A DNA stretch of 12,405 bases. Source: Motiliproteus sp036964625. Its GTDB lineage: Bacteria; Pseudomonadota; Gammaproteobacteria; Pseudomonadales; Balneatricaceae. The notes beneath the pieces were generated by a model. The model worked only from the letters and a program-made list of their open reading frames with translations. It ran no database searches and was not told where the DNA came from. Of this stretch, positions 5,308-12,405 are shown one piece after another. The DNA is taken from NCBI GenBank assembly GCA_036964625.1, contig JBALTG010000135.1:1-12405 (forward strand), written 5' to 3'. Both the position numbers and the translations under genes were made by a program. Every line of letters begins with the position of its first letter. Within the stretch, counting starts at the first letter, position 1.

Positions 5308-6468
5308 TTACAACCGTCTGTAAACACTGAGCACGGCAATATCGTCCGGTGCTCCTTCTATTTGATCGACACCCAACACGCGTGCCAGATCACCTAGGCC
5401 ATCATAGCCCTGCGCCGCCGCATCCAGCAAGCATTTTTCCTTGGCTTTCAGACTGGGCTGCGGCAGCACCTCGAGCACCCCATCCGAGAACAGGGTGATA
5501 CAAAACTGATCTTCAAGCTCAACAATACGCCCCTCAAACTGCGCATCTTCAAACAAACCCACCGGCATCCCGCAACCACCGAGATATTCGGCCTTACCAC
5601 CCTGCGTCAGGATAGGCATCGGAAAATGACCACCCACACCGTATTGCAGCGTATTTTCGATCCGATCCAGCAACCCGACAAAAATAGTCATATGCTTGCC
5701 CAGACCGGTCTCCAGCAACTCTTTATTAACCCGTTCCAGCACCGCAACCGGCGAGAGGATGTCGAAGCTGGAACCCCGGTTGTAATTTCGCAATAGCCGG
5801 TTGGTCATGTTTTTCAACAGCACGGTCACAAAAGCCGACGACGCACCATGCCCGGAGATATCCGCCAGATAAAACATGGTTAACGACTCAGAAATGCGGA
5901 AGTAATCGATAAAATCGCCACTGAGGAACAACGAAGGTCGAATCCGGTACTCAAAATTGTAATCATTAATCCTGGATTTATTCAGCGGCAGCATTTTTTG
6001 CTGCACATGTCGACCGGCCTGTTGATCCTCTTGCAACAGCCCCAGACTGCGCTCCAGCTCCTCACGAAAATATTGCGTCTGCGAGATCAGCTCGGCCCGC
6101 TCCAGCAGACGCCGTAGCGCTTCCCGAAACGCATCCTGCTCGGTCAGCGGCAGAATGAACAGATCCGCAGCCCCTTCGCGAAGCGCCTGGCGCACGTGGG
6201 CATCAGAGCCATCCAGCTCCAGCGCGACCACCTGATTGGGGTGCATCAGCTGGCACACACGGCTCAGCCAGCCCTCAACGCCAACCAGCCGTGATTGCGT
6301 CAACAACAGATCAGGCTGGCGCCGATCGATAAAGGCCAGCGCCTGCTCGGCAGAATAAGCCAGGTCCAACTCGATCGAGTAATCCGCCTTAATCGCCTCA
6401 ATGACCGCCAGCAATGCCGGTTCAGTCGAGGCGTCGGCCACCAGTACACAATAACGCTGAGAATTCAT
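5308..6468 (-). CDS. rssB: RssB-type fused receiver/PP2C phosphatase with degenerate receiver
   Basis: The protein has 386 residues from the ATG at 6468, chosen because GGAAG lies 7 bases before it; a frame extension to 6507 lacks such a site. Residues 4-120 form a response-regulator receiver fold. A helical linker follows (about 112-160) ending in LLQEDQQAGRHVQQKMLP, a hallmark of this family. Residues 170-386 are a SpoIIE/PP2C-type phosphatase with SGDFIDYF (183-190), LADISGHGASSAF (201-213), GVGGHFPMPI (277-286), LFSDGVLEV (326-334) and DDIAVLSV (375-382), so the metal-ligand aspartates 185, 203, 329 and 376 are all there. The receiver is not canonical: the phosphoacceptor position is Gln58 (LLTQSRL), the conserved Lys is Leu106 (ILPL), and the Thr/Ser position appears to be Glu84. 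It probably dephosphorylates the STAS protein downstream and may act as an RpoS adaptor as known for RssB. No kinase domain is fused, unlike HsbR. Confidence 0.88.
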   Translation of the reverse strand: MNSQRYCVLVADASTEPALLAVIEAIKADYSIELDLAYSAEQALAFIDRRQPDLLLTQSRLVGVEGWLSRVCQLMHPNQVVALELDGSDAHVRQALREGAADLFILPLTEQDAFREALRRLLERAELISQTQYFREELERSLGLLQEDQQAGRHVQQKMLPLNKSRINDYNFEYRIRPSLFLSGDFIDYFRISESLTMFYLADISGHGASSAFVTVLLKNMTNRLLRNYNRGSSFDILSPVAVLERVNKELLETGLGKHMTIFVGLLDRIENTLQYGVGGHFPMPILTQGGKAEYLGGCGMPVGLFEDAQFEGRIVELEDQFCITLFSDGVLEVLPQPSLKAKEKCLLDAAAQGYDGLGDLARVLGVDQIEGAPDDIAVLSVYRRL

Positions 6469-6516
6469 AAATCTGCTTCCGCCAATAGCCGCCCTAAACG
6501 GCCACAATAAGCCGCA

Positions 6517-6557
6517 ACAAATACAACCGTTACGACAGTAATCGCTACAAATACAAC
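6517..6557. repeat. 11-bp direct repeat between mlaA and rssB
   Basis: ACAAATACAAC occurs at 6517-6527 and again at 6547-6557, 30 bases apart start to start, within the 99-base gap between mlaA and rssB. The spacing of about three helical turns would suit a protein binding twice on one face, but it could also be simple sequence drift. Confidence 0.6.
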
Positions 6558-6567
6558 AGCCACAACA

Positions 6568-7266
6568 CTAAAATCCGTCATCCTCAAAGCCATCCGAAGC
6601 CACGCCATCGTTGACCAAGAACTCGCGGCGCTGCATATACGCGTCGCGGATAAAACTGTAGCGATCGCCACTCACCAGGCTTTCGGCCTGAATCAGCCCG
6701 GCGCGCGTATCGACAACCTCAAGCGCACGCACGCCCCAATAGGTTCCATTTTGCTCCAGCGCAGATGTCGGTGCCAGCAATGAATTAGGATAGACGGAGA
6801 TACCGTCACGGACACTACTGGGCCCTAAAAACGGCAACATAAGATAGGGCCCTGCCGGAACCCCCCAGTAGCCCAACACCTGACCGAACTCCTCACGCTG
6901 CTTGGGAAGCCCCAGCGGCGTTGCCACATCAAAAATACCCAGCACCCCAAACAGCGTATTGCCCACCACCCGGGCAAAATCCTGGGCGCTATTATGCAGT
7001 TTAAGCTGAAGCACGTTACTGACCAGCGATACCACATCTTCCAGATTACCGAAGACGTTATGCACCCCGGTCCGGATCGGCTGCGGTGTCACCGCGACAT
7101 AGATCCGCGTGACCGGCAGCAACAGATTGCGATCCAGAAAATCATTAAACGTATACACCCGGCGGTTAAAGCCCTCCCAAGGGTCTACGTCCGAACCTGC
7201 CCAAACCGATGAACAGGTAGTTAAGAGAACAAACATCAGCAGTCGTTGCAGCATGGGTTTACACAT
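6568..7266 (-). CDS. mlaA: outer-membrane lipid asymmetry protein MlaA (VacJ)
   Basis: MlaA is the outer-membrane component of the Mla system, which removes misplaced phospholipids from the outer leaflet and passes them to MlaC. The product is about 232 residues from the ATG at 7266. It has a signal peptide (MLQRLLMFVLLTT) with Cys18 in LLTTC as a weak lipobox, although cleavage after VWA is also possible. The conserved MlaA blocks follow: DPWEGFNRRVYTFND near the N-terminus, NLEDVVSLVSNVLQLK, and the long EEFGQVLGYWGVPAGPYLML / GPSSVRDG region. An upstream TTG at 7290 keeps the frame open but lies only a few bases from the predicted transcription start and lacks a ribosome-binding site; AGG precedes 7266. 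The mla ABC-transporter genes are not nearby, which is normal for mlaA. It lies upstream of rssB-rssC on the same strand, with a 99-base gap. Confidence 0.93.
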   Translation of the reverse strand: MCKPMLQRLLMFVLLTTCSSVWAGSDVDPWEGFNRRVYTFNDFLDRNLLLPVTRIYVAVTPQPIRTGVHNVFGNLEDVVSLVSNVLQLKLHNSAQDFARVVGNTLFGVLGIFDVATPLGLPKQREEFGQVLGYWGVPAGPYLMLPFLGPSSVRDGISVYPNSLLAPTSALEQNGTYWGVRALEVVDTRAGLIQAESLVSGDRYSFIRDAYMQRREFLVNDGVASDGFEDDGF

Positions 7267-7304
7267 CAGACCTACAGGTAATTGATACAAGGTGAAAAAA
7301 GGCT

Positions 7305-7333
7305 AGATTACAAGCCATTGGATTTACAGTCAC
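7305..7333 (-). promoter_or_regulatory. candidate mlaA promoter
   Basis: On the minus strand GTGACT (7333-7328) and TAATCT (7310-7305) are 17 bases apart, each matching the consensus in 4 of 6 positions. The start would be near 7298, about 30 bases before the ATG at 7266. Confidence 0.35.
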
Positions 7334-7364
7334 GTGCTAACCGGAAATGACTGAGGTACAGACG

Positions 7365-7394
7365 AAAAAAAGGGCTCCCGCAGGAACCCTTTTT
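7365..7394 (-). terminator. intrinsic terminator of the porin gene
   Basis: A 12-position stem with one C-A mismatch (7367-7378 with 7383-7394) closes a 4-base loop. Read on the minus strand it is followed by a run of seven T. It lies about 26 bases after the porin stop codon. A run of T also follows on the other strand, so it could be bidirectional. Confidence 0.88.
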
Positions 7395-7420
7395 ATACGC
7401 GCTGTTAATCTCTTAAGAGA

Positions 7421-8407
7421 TTAGAAGTCTACGCGGTAACCGAAAGACACTGCGTCGGTACCGATGATTTTTTCTGCATCGTCATCGTAGGAGATGTAGT
7501 TAGCAAAGACGCGCGCCTTCTTGCCCAGCCTGTACTGAACCTCGGCCGCAACGTGGTTACCACCGTCGTCATAGTCGACGTAGTTTGCAAACACGGTGGC
7601 AGTACCCAGGTTGTAGCTGGCGATAACTTCGAAGGTATCTTCAAAACCAGACTTTCTGTTCTCGTTGTCAGAGATCAGCGCCGCAACGTACAGGGCATCC
7701 ATGGTGTAGCTAGCCGCGACCTGGGTGATATCCTTGTCGGTGATTTCGTTAGCAGTATGGCTACCAGCTAGGCGGAAACCGGCAACTTCATAGGTCGCCG
7801 CCAAGTTGTACATATCGATAGTCTCGTCATCTTGCTTAGCCGTAACAGCGGCTGCAATAGATGCTGGAGTTTCAACGACAGCTGCCGCATCATTATCATT
7901 ATCGGTTTGGATCAGCAGCGCAGCCTGGAAACCACCCATCTTCGGCGTGGTGTAGGAGGTCGCGTTTGCCTGACGACCGGAGCGACCGGGAGCGTAGTCT
8001 TGCGAAGGGGCAGAACCGTTGCCGTCCAGCAGGTCGGTCATGGCACCCACCATCAGGAACGCAGGCGTCCACATCCGACCGATGTTGAAGTTACCCGCGT
8101 CAGTGTTCAGGCCGACGTAGGCCAGACGACCGGCGCCGAAATCGCCAGTGTCACCGGAGATGACTTTCCACTCACCACGGTAGGTCGCGGTAACACCGTC
8201 GATACCGGTCTGCTGCTTGCCACGGATACCGATACGTGACGCGTTGTCACCCAGACCCAGAGTGTTTTTGTCGGCACCAGCGCCAGCCATTTCGTCGGCT
8301 TGGTTGTACTTAAGACGCAAAGATCCGTACAGCAAAGCGTCGGCTTGAGCGATCATTGGAGCAGTCAGTGCACCGGCTACAGCCAGAGCGATAAGAGACT
8401 TTTTCAT
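7421..8407 (-). CDS. Gram-negative general porin (outer-membrane beta-barrel)
   Basis: The protein has 328 residues. A signal peptide (residues 1-22) ends at AQA before DALLYGSLRL, the usual first strand of the general porin (OmpC/Porin_4-like) family. Alternating amphipathic strands run throughout. Family blocks include ASRIGIRG (57-63), GRLAYVGL (93-100), NIGRMWTP (108-115) and ATSYTTPKMGGF (149-160). The acidic/Gly-rich segment around 125-145 is likely the constriction loop L3. It ends in the typical YRVDF with a terminal phenylalanine, required for BAM-dependent insertion. An Ala- and acid-rich loop at 168-195 is probably surface exposed. GGGGA precedes the ATG at good distance, consistent with strong expression, as is the strong terminator downstream. 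It is slightly shorter than most members. The solute is not predictable from sequence. Monocistronic. Confidence 0.92.
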   Translation of the reverse strand: MKKSLIALAVAGALTAPMIAQADALLYGSLRLKYNQADEMAGAGADKNTLGLGDNASRIGIRGKQQTGIDGVTATYRGEWKVISGDTGDFGAGRLAYVGLNTDAGNFNIGRMWTPAFLMVGAMTDLLDGNGSAPSQDYAPGRSGRQANATSYTTPKMGGFQAALLIQTDNDNDAAAVVETPASIAAAVTAKQDDETIDMYNLAATYEVAGFRLAGSHTANEITDKDITQVAASYTMDALYVAALISDNENRKSGFEDTFEVIASYNLGTATVFANYVDYDDGGNHVAAEVQYRLGKKARVFANYISYDDDAEKIIGTDAVSFGYRVDF

Positions 8408-8647
8408 TGTAAATATTCCCCTTCAGTTTTTTCGAACTTCGCAGTTAAAATCGTTTTATTAAATTTTTTTATATTTAACTTCTGGTCGGCGGACCTTCAA
8501 ACCATTCCCCAATGACTCTCGACGAAGGCACACCTATAAATTCCAAGCGACCCAACTTTAACCCAGTAAATTTTAAAAATGTAGACCCTGATTCAAAAAA
8601 AAAACGCTTTCCGACTGTTTTTCGAACCCTTTTTACCAGTTTTATCA

Positions 8648-8665
8648 ATCAAACTCACGTTTGAT
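8648..8665. promoter_or_regulatory. dyad upstream of the porin gene
   Basis: ATCAAAC and GTTTGAT form a perfect 7-bp inverted repeat with the 4-base spacer TCAC, about 240 bases before the porin start. It could be an operator or a small RNA hairpin. There is no T-run right after it. Confidence 0.35.
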
Positions 8666-8901
8666 CGAACATTGTCTCCGCAAGGACGAACTTTTAAATC
8701 TATCTTGGGCCGGTAAATCCAGCCCGATAATACTGTATCGAGCCATAATACCAATCAATATAGTCGCTTTTTCTTATACATCAAGGTGCTAATTTAACTC
8801 ATAAGCGATCCCTTTGCCCCGGCGCCTTTATCCTTATATTTCCCGGCCCAGAGGGAGCCTTGGCATTCCACCATGGCGCCCAATACGGGTCAACCAGACT
8901 T

Positions 8902-8961
<60 letters not shown>

Positions 8962-8981
8962 GGATACGCCAGGGATCGGCA

Positions 8982-11900
8982 TTAAAGCTCGGTCAGCAAC
9001 CACTGCTGCTTGAGGCGTTTTTCTGACACGGGCAGCAGCGTCCCTAGCTGCTGCGCAAACAGCGATACCCGATACTCCTCCAGCATCCAGCGGTATCGAT
9101 ATAACTCTTTGGGGTCCGCACCTGACTGCTGCGCTTGTTTTAAACGTGCCTCAAACTGGGTCTGCAACCGCTGCAACTGCTCGCTGGTGACCCGCTGACG
9201 CTGCAGATCCTGCTGAAACTTATCCAGACGAATCTCAATCGCCTGCAGATAGATCGGCAACCGTGACCACCAGACACCGCTAGCGGCACTGATAAAGCCG
9301 CTGCAGACCAGCTGACTTAACTGCTGCCTGATATCATTAAGCACCGGAGCCCAGGCGAGCTGAATCTGCCCCGACAGGCGCTTGGTTATCTGCGGATACC
9401 GGGTTAACAGCGCCAATAGCTGCTTCGACAGCAACTCCGCGGCGGGCCAGAGCTCGGCCCGGCCCTGCTCCAGCCGTGCCGCGAAGGCCTCTGGGGTTCG
9501 CGGCAACACCACCCCTGACTCGCCCTGCTCTGGCAGGAAGACCCGCGCGCACAGCGCCGCATAGAAGTCGGCCTCAAGCGCGCTTTTAGTGCCCAGCTTG
9601 GCAAAAAACAGCGCGCTCCGGTTGAGGTCGGGGAGTTTGCGCTGCAGCTCTTTTAACGGCCGCGCAGACTGCAGCTGCACTAAGCGCACGACGCCCCAAT
9701 AATGCGCCTGCTCGGCCTGAGCGGGGGTCGAATGCAGGCGAACCGCTAACGACTTATCCATCAGCGTCAGCGCCGGATAGGCTGGCACTTTCATCCCCGC
9801 CTGGTCCAGCTCGATCCGCTGCGGCAGCTCACCGAAGTCCCAACTGTGGATATCGCTGCGCTCCCATTCCGACTCAAACGGCTGATCGAGGACCTCCGCG
9901 ACATCGCCAAACTGGCCTGTCAGCGCCGCCCAATCCCGCCCCTGCGCCAGGATCTCACCCTGCGCATTGAGGACCCGAATATTAAAGCGATAATGCTTAT
10001 CAACCACCGCTTCATCCCAATCTTCGGGTTTAACAATCACCCCCACCTGACGCTTCAGTGAATACGCCAGCGCTTCGGTCAGGCTGGATTCGTCGGGCTG
10101 TGCCTGCTGCAAAAAGGTATCGATCCGATCCGGTACCGGCACACACTGCTTGCGCAGCGTTTTCGGCAACCCTTTGACCAGCGCGATACATTTATCCCGC
10201 AGCATCCCCGGCACCAACCACTGCAAGCGCTTGACCGGCAAGCGATTGAGCGCCCCCAGCGGCACATCGATGCTGACCCCGTCATCCTCGGCAGCGGGTG
10301 AAAACTGGTAATGAAGCCGAAATTTGAGACCGTTACTCTGCAGCAGGTCGGGGTATTGGTGCCGACTGGCACCCGCAGCCCCCTGGCGCATCAGCACCTC
10401 CTTGGTCAAAAACAGTGCCTGAGGATCGCTGCGCTCCAGAATTTTGCGCCATTTCTCGAAGGAGGCGCCGTTGACCACCCGCCCGCCCTCCTGCTTCAGC
10501 AGCAGCTCGCGGTAAAATTCGTACAGCTGCTCCTCATCGATGAGGATATCGCGGCGGCGGGTTTTATCCTCCAGCGCCGCCACCTCCTCGAGCAGCTGGC
10601 GGTTATGGCTAAAGAACGCAGCCTTGGTCTCAAATTCGCCCTCAACCAGCGCCGATCTAATAAAAATCTGTTGCGCCATCTCGGCATCGATGGCACCAAA
10701 GTTAACATTGCGCCGGGGCACGATCACCAACCCGTACAGGCTGATTTTTTCGTGCGCAACCACCTGCGCGGCGCGTTTTTGCCAGTGCGGCTCGCCATAG
10801 CTGCGCTTGAGCAGATGCGGCGCCAGCGATTCAATCCAGCCCGGCTCGATACGCGCCACGGTGCGTGCGAACAGCCGACTGGTTTCGGTCAATTCGGCCG
10901 CCATGATCCATTTAGCCTTGCCCTTGGACAGACTCGACCCCGGAAACAGCATAAATTTACGGTTACGCGCCCCGAGGTACTCCTTATTCTCCTGCTTGCA
11001 GCCGATATGACTCAGCAATCCTGCCAGTAGCGCGCGGTGAATCACCTCGTACCCGGCAGGCTCGGCATTTTCTTTTAAGCCCAGCGCTTTACAGGCCAGA
11101 TGCAGCTGGCGGTGCAGATCTCGCCATTCGCGCATGCGCATAAACGACAAAAAATGTTTCTTACAATAGTTGCGCAGCTGGCCCTGGCTCAGCTCCTGGC
11201 GCTGCTGCTCGTAGTGCCGCCACAGGTTGACAAAGCTGCTGAAGTCAGAATCCGGATCCTGATGCACTTTATGCTTTTCATCCGCTTGCTGCCGTTTATC
11301 CGCGGGCCGCTCGCGCGGATCCTGAATCCCCAATACCGAGGCGACCACCAGCACCTCGCTGAGGCAGTTCTGCTGCGCCGCTTCCACCACCATCCGGCCG
11401 ATACGCGGATCTACAGGCAGCAAACTCAGCTTGCGCCCCAGCTCGGTCAGCTTGTCACCACGGATCGCCCCCAGCTCTTCGAGCAATTTGACCCCGTCGC
11501 GGATCTGCCGAGAATCAGGCGGATCGATAAAGGGAAACTGTTCCATAGCGCCCAGACGCAGCGCCTCCATCTGCAGAATCACCGCGGCCAGATTGGTCCG
11601 GGTGATCTCCGCATCGGTAAACGCGGGACGGCCATTAAAGTCATCTTCGGCGTAGAGGCGGATACAGACCCCTTCGGCGATCCGTCCGCAACGCCCCTTG
11701 CGCTGATTGGCACTGGCTTGTGAGATCGCCTCGATCGGCAACCGCTGCACCTTGGAGCGCACACTGTAGCGACTGATCCGCGCCAGCCCGCTATCGATCA
11801 CATAACGGATACCCGGTACCGTCAGCGAGGTCTCGGCGACGTTGGTGGCCAGCACCACCCGTCGCCCCCGCCCCGACGGGTGAAAAATCTTAGTCTGCTC

Positions 11901-12405
11901 GGCCTGGCTTAACCGTGCATATAAAGGCAGCACCTGAATATCGCGCAGCTGATTGGCCGTTGCCGCTTTACGTAGCTGTTCGGCAACCTCGCGGATCTCG
12001 CGCTCACCGCTAAGAAACACCAGCGCATCACCCAACTTGTGGCCTTTACCCGCGCGCTCGCGCTGTTCGATCTCCTCCAGCGCAGCAACTACCCGCTGCG
12101 GCAGATCCAGCGCCAGGTCGTCGCTCTGTGCTTGTGTACTCTGCGGTGTGTTCTGCTGCGCTCCTTGTTGCGTGCCTTGTTGCGTGCCCTGCTGCGTGCC
12201 CTGTTGCGTGCCCTGCTGCATCTCGGGCGGGCGGTACAGCACCTCGACCGGAAAGGTTCGGCCTGAGACCTCCAACACCGGCGCATCATCGAAATGTTTA
12301 GAGAAGCGCTGCACATCGATGGTCGCGGAGGTGATGATCACTTTCAAGTCGGGCCGTTGCGGCAGCAAGCGCTTCAGATAGCCGAGCAGAAAGTCGATAT
12401 TAAGG
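8982..12405 (-). CDS. hrpA: DEAH-box ATP-dependent RNA helicase HrpA, 5' end outside the window
   Basis: The visible part is 1140 residues, reading in frame to the window edge. E. coli HrpA has about 1300, so roughly the first 160-180 are missing, including Walker A and the DEAH box, which should lie just upstream of the first visible residues (LNIDFLLGYLKRLL). Numbering from the first visible residue, the motifs are SAT (motif III, 26-28), LVFLSGERE (motif IV, 128-136), LATNVAETSLTVPGI (motif V, 185-199) and QASANQRKGRCGR (motif VI, 229-241). The winged-helix and ratchet domains follow, then the long C-terminal region specific to bacterial HrpA, ending FAQQLGTLLPVSEKRLKQ. HrpA is a cytosolic helicase linked in E. 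coli to mRNA processing and to rescue of stalled ribosomes. Oddity: residues 62 to about 91, between the RecA-like domains, are a Gln-Gln-Gly-Thr repeat absent in E. coli. The stop at 8982 is at the normal C-terminus. Confidence 0.97.
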   Translation of the reverse strand, partial: LNIDFLLGYLKRLLPQRPDLKVIITSATIDVQRFSKHFDDAPVLEVSGRTFPVEVLYRPPEMQQGTQQGTQQGTQQGTQQGAQQNTPQSTQAQSDDLALDLPQRVVAALEEIEQRERAGKGHKLGDALVFLSGEREIREVAEQLRKAATANQLRDIQVLPLYARLSQAEQTKIFHPSGRGRRVVLATNVAETSLTVPGIRYVIDSGLARISRYSVRSKVQRLPIEAISQASANQRKGRCGRIAEGVCIRLYAEDDFNGRPAFTDAEITRTNLAAVILQMEALRLGAMEQFPFIDPPDSRQIRDGVKLLEELGAIRGDKLTELGRKLSLLPVDPRIGRMVVEAAQQNCLSEVLVVASVLGIQDPRERPADKRQQADEKHKVHQDPDSDFSSFVNLWRHYEQQRQELSQGQLRNYCKKHFLSFMRMREWRDLHRQLHLACKALGLKENAEPAGYEVIHRALLAGLLSHIGCKQENKEYLGARNRKFMLFPGSSLSKGKAKWIMAAELTETSRLFARTVARIEPGWIESLAPHLLKRSYGEPHWQKRAAQVVAHEKISLYGLVIVPRRNVNFGAIDAEMAQQIFIRSALVEGEFETKAAFFSHNRQLLEEVAALEDKTRRRDILIDEEQLYEFYRELLLKQEGGRVVNGASFEKWRKILERSDPQALFLTKEVLMRQGAAGASRHQYPDLLQSNGLKFRLHYQFSPAAEDDGVSIDVPLGALNRLPVKRLQWLVPGMLRDKCIALVKGLPKTLRKQCVPVPDRIDTFLQQAQPDESSLTEALAYSLKRQVGVIVKPEDWDEAVVDKHYRFNIRVLNAQGEILAQGRDWAALTGQFGDVAEVLDQPFESEWERSDIHSWDFGELPQRIELDQAGMKVPAYPALTLMDKSLAVRLHSTPAQAEQAHYWGVVRLVQLQSARPLKELQRKLPDLNRSALFFAKLGTKSALEADFYAALCARVFLPEQGESGVVLPRTPEAFAARLEQGRAELWPAAELLSKQLLALLTRYPQITKRLSGQIQLAWAPVLNDIRQQLSQLVCSGFISAASGVWWSRLPIYLQAIEIRLDKFQQDLQRQRVTSEQLQRLQTQFEARLKQAQQSGADPKELYRYRWMLEEYRVSLFAQQLGTLLPVSEKRLKQQWLLTEL
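12135..12218 (-). repeat. 12-bp coding minisatellite in hrpA
   Basis: Seven consecutive 12-base units on the minus strand encode four exact Gln-Gln-Gly-Thr blocks, then QQGA, QQNT and PQST. The first four units differ only at silent CAG/CAA positions and decay toward the 3' side. The 12-base period keeps the frame whatever the copy number. Confidence 0.95.

Noticed and set aside
6465..6671. 68-codon hydrophobic frame spanning the mlaA-rssB gap
   Set aside because: It overlaps the mlaA 3' end in another frame; the Val-rich stretch comes from the ACAAATACAAC direct repeat region and no start signal is present.
10311..11030. 239-codon frame antisense to hrpA (and the similar one at 11100-11723)
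   Set aside because: Both lie fully inside the conserved hrpA coding sequence and show no independent family motifs or initiation signals.

Overview
The window looks like chromosomal backbone of a gammaproteobacterium of the Pseudomonadales/Oceanospirillales type. The evidence is a cmoA-cmoB pair, a full-size HrpA-type DEAH-box helicase, a Gram-negative general porin, an MlaA lipid-transport protein, and a Pseudomonas-like mlaA-rssB-rssC order. The base composition is moderately GC-rich. I see no phage, plasmid, transposase, CRISPR or defence genes. The assignment rests on protein motifs remembered from the families, not on a search.

Layout. At 54-127 there is a tRNA-Gly(CCC). It is followed on the + strand by a LysR-type regulator (315-1232) and the tRNA wobble-uridine modification pair cmoA (1268-2011) and cmoB (2048-3046). 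A good -10 hexamer for cmoA contains the regulator's stop codon. Convergent to cmoB, and overlapping it by 7 bases, is a minus-strand pair: an OsmC-family protein followed by an isoprenylcysteine-methyltransferase-like membrane protein, with a convincing promoter in front of OsmC. From 4246 to 4601 there is a non-coding block with a REP/BIME-like set of palindromes and a hexanucleotide microsatellite. It ends at a minus-strand tRNA-Ala(GGC) that has its own promoter.

Region 4813-7266, all minus strand, reads in transcription order mlaA, then a fused receiver/PP2C phosphatase (RssB type), then a STAS anti-sigma-factor antagonist (RssC type). The phosphatase and STAS genes are only 9 bases apart and should work as a phosphatase-substrate pair in a general-stress or RpoS-type switch. 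The receiver lacks the phosphoacceptor aspartate while the phosphatase metal ligands are all present. Region 7365-8407 is a porin gene with a clear intrinsic terminator. A gene-free, partly AT-rich stretch (8408-8981) follows. It ends in a 60-bp hexanucleotide array that puts eight GGG tracts on the coding strand just past the hrpA stop. From 8982 to the window end is hrpA (minus), cut off at its 5' end by the window edge a few residues after where the DEAH box should be. It carries a 12-bp in-frame minisatellite in the linker between the two RecA-like domains.

Nothing here is clearly a new multi-gene system. The most unusual points are the degenerate receiver on an intact PP2C phosphatase, the telomere-like G-tract repeat directly downstream of a DEAH-box RNA helicase gene, and the expandable Gln-Gln-Gly-Thr repeat inside that helicase.
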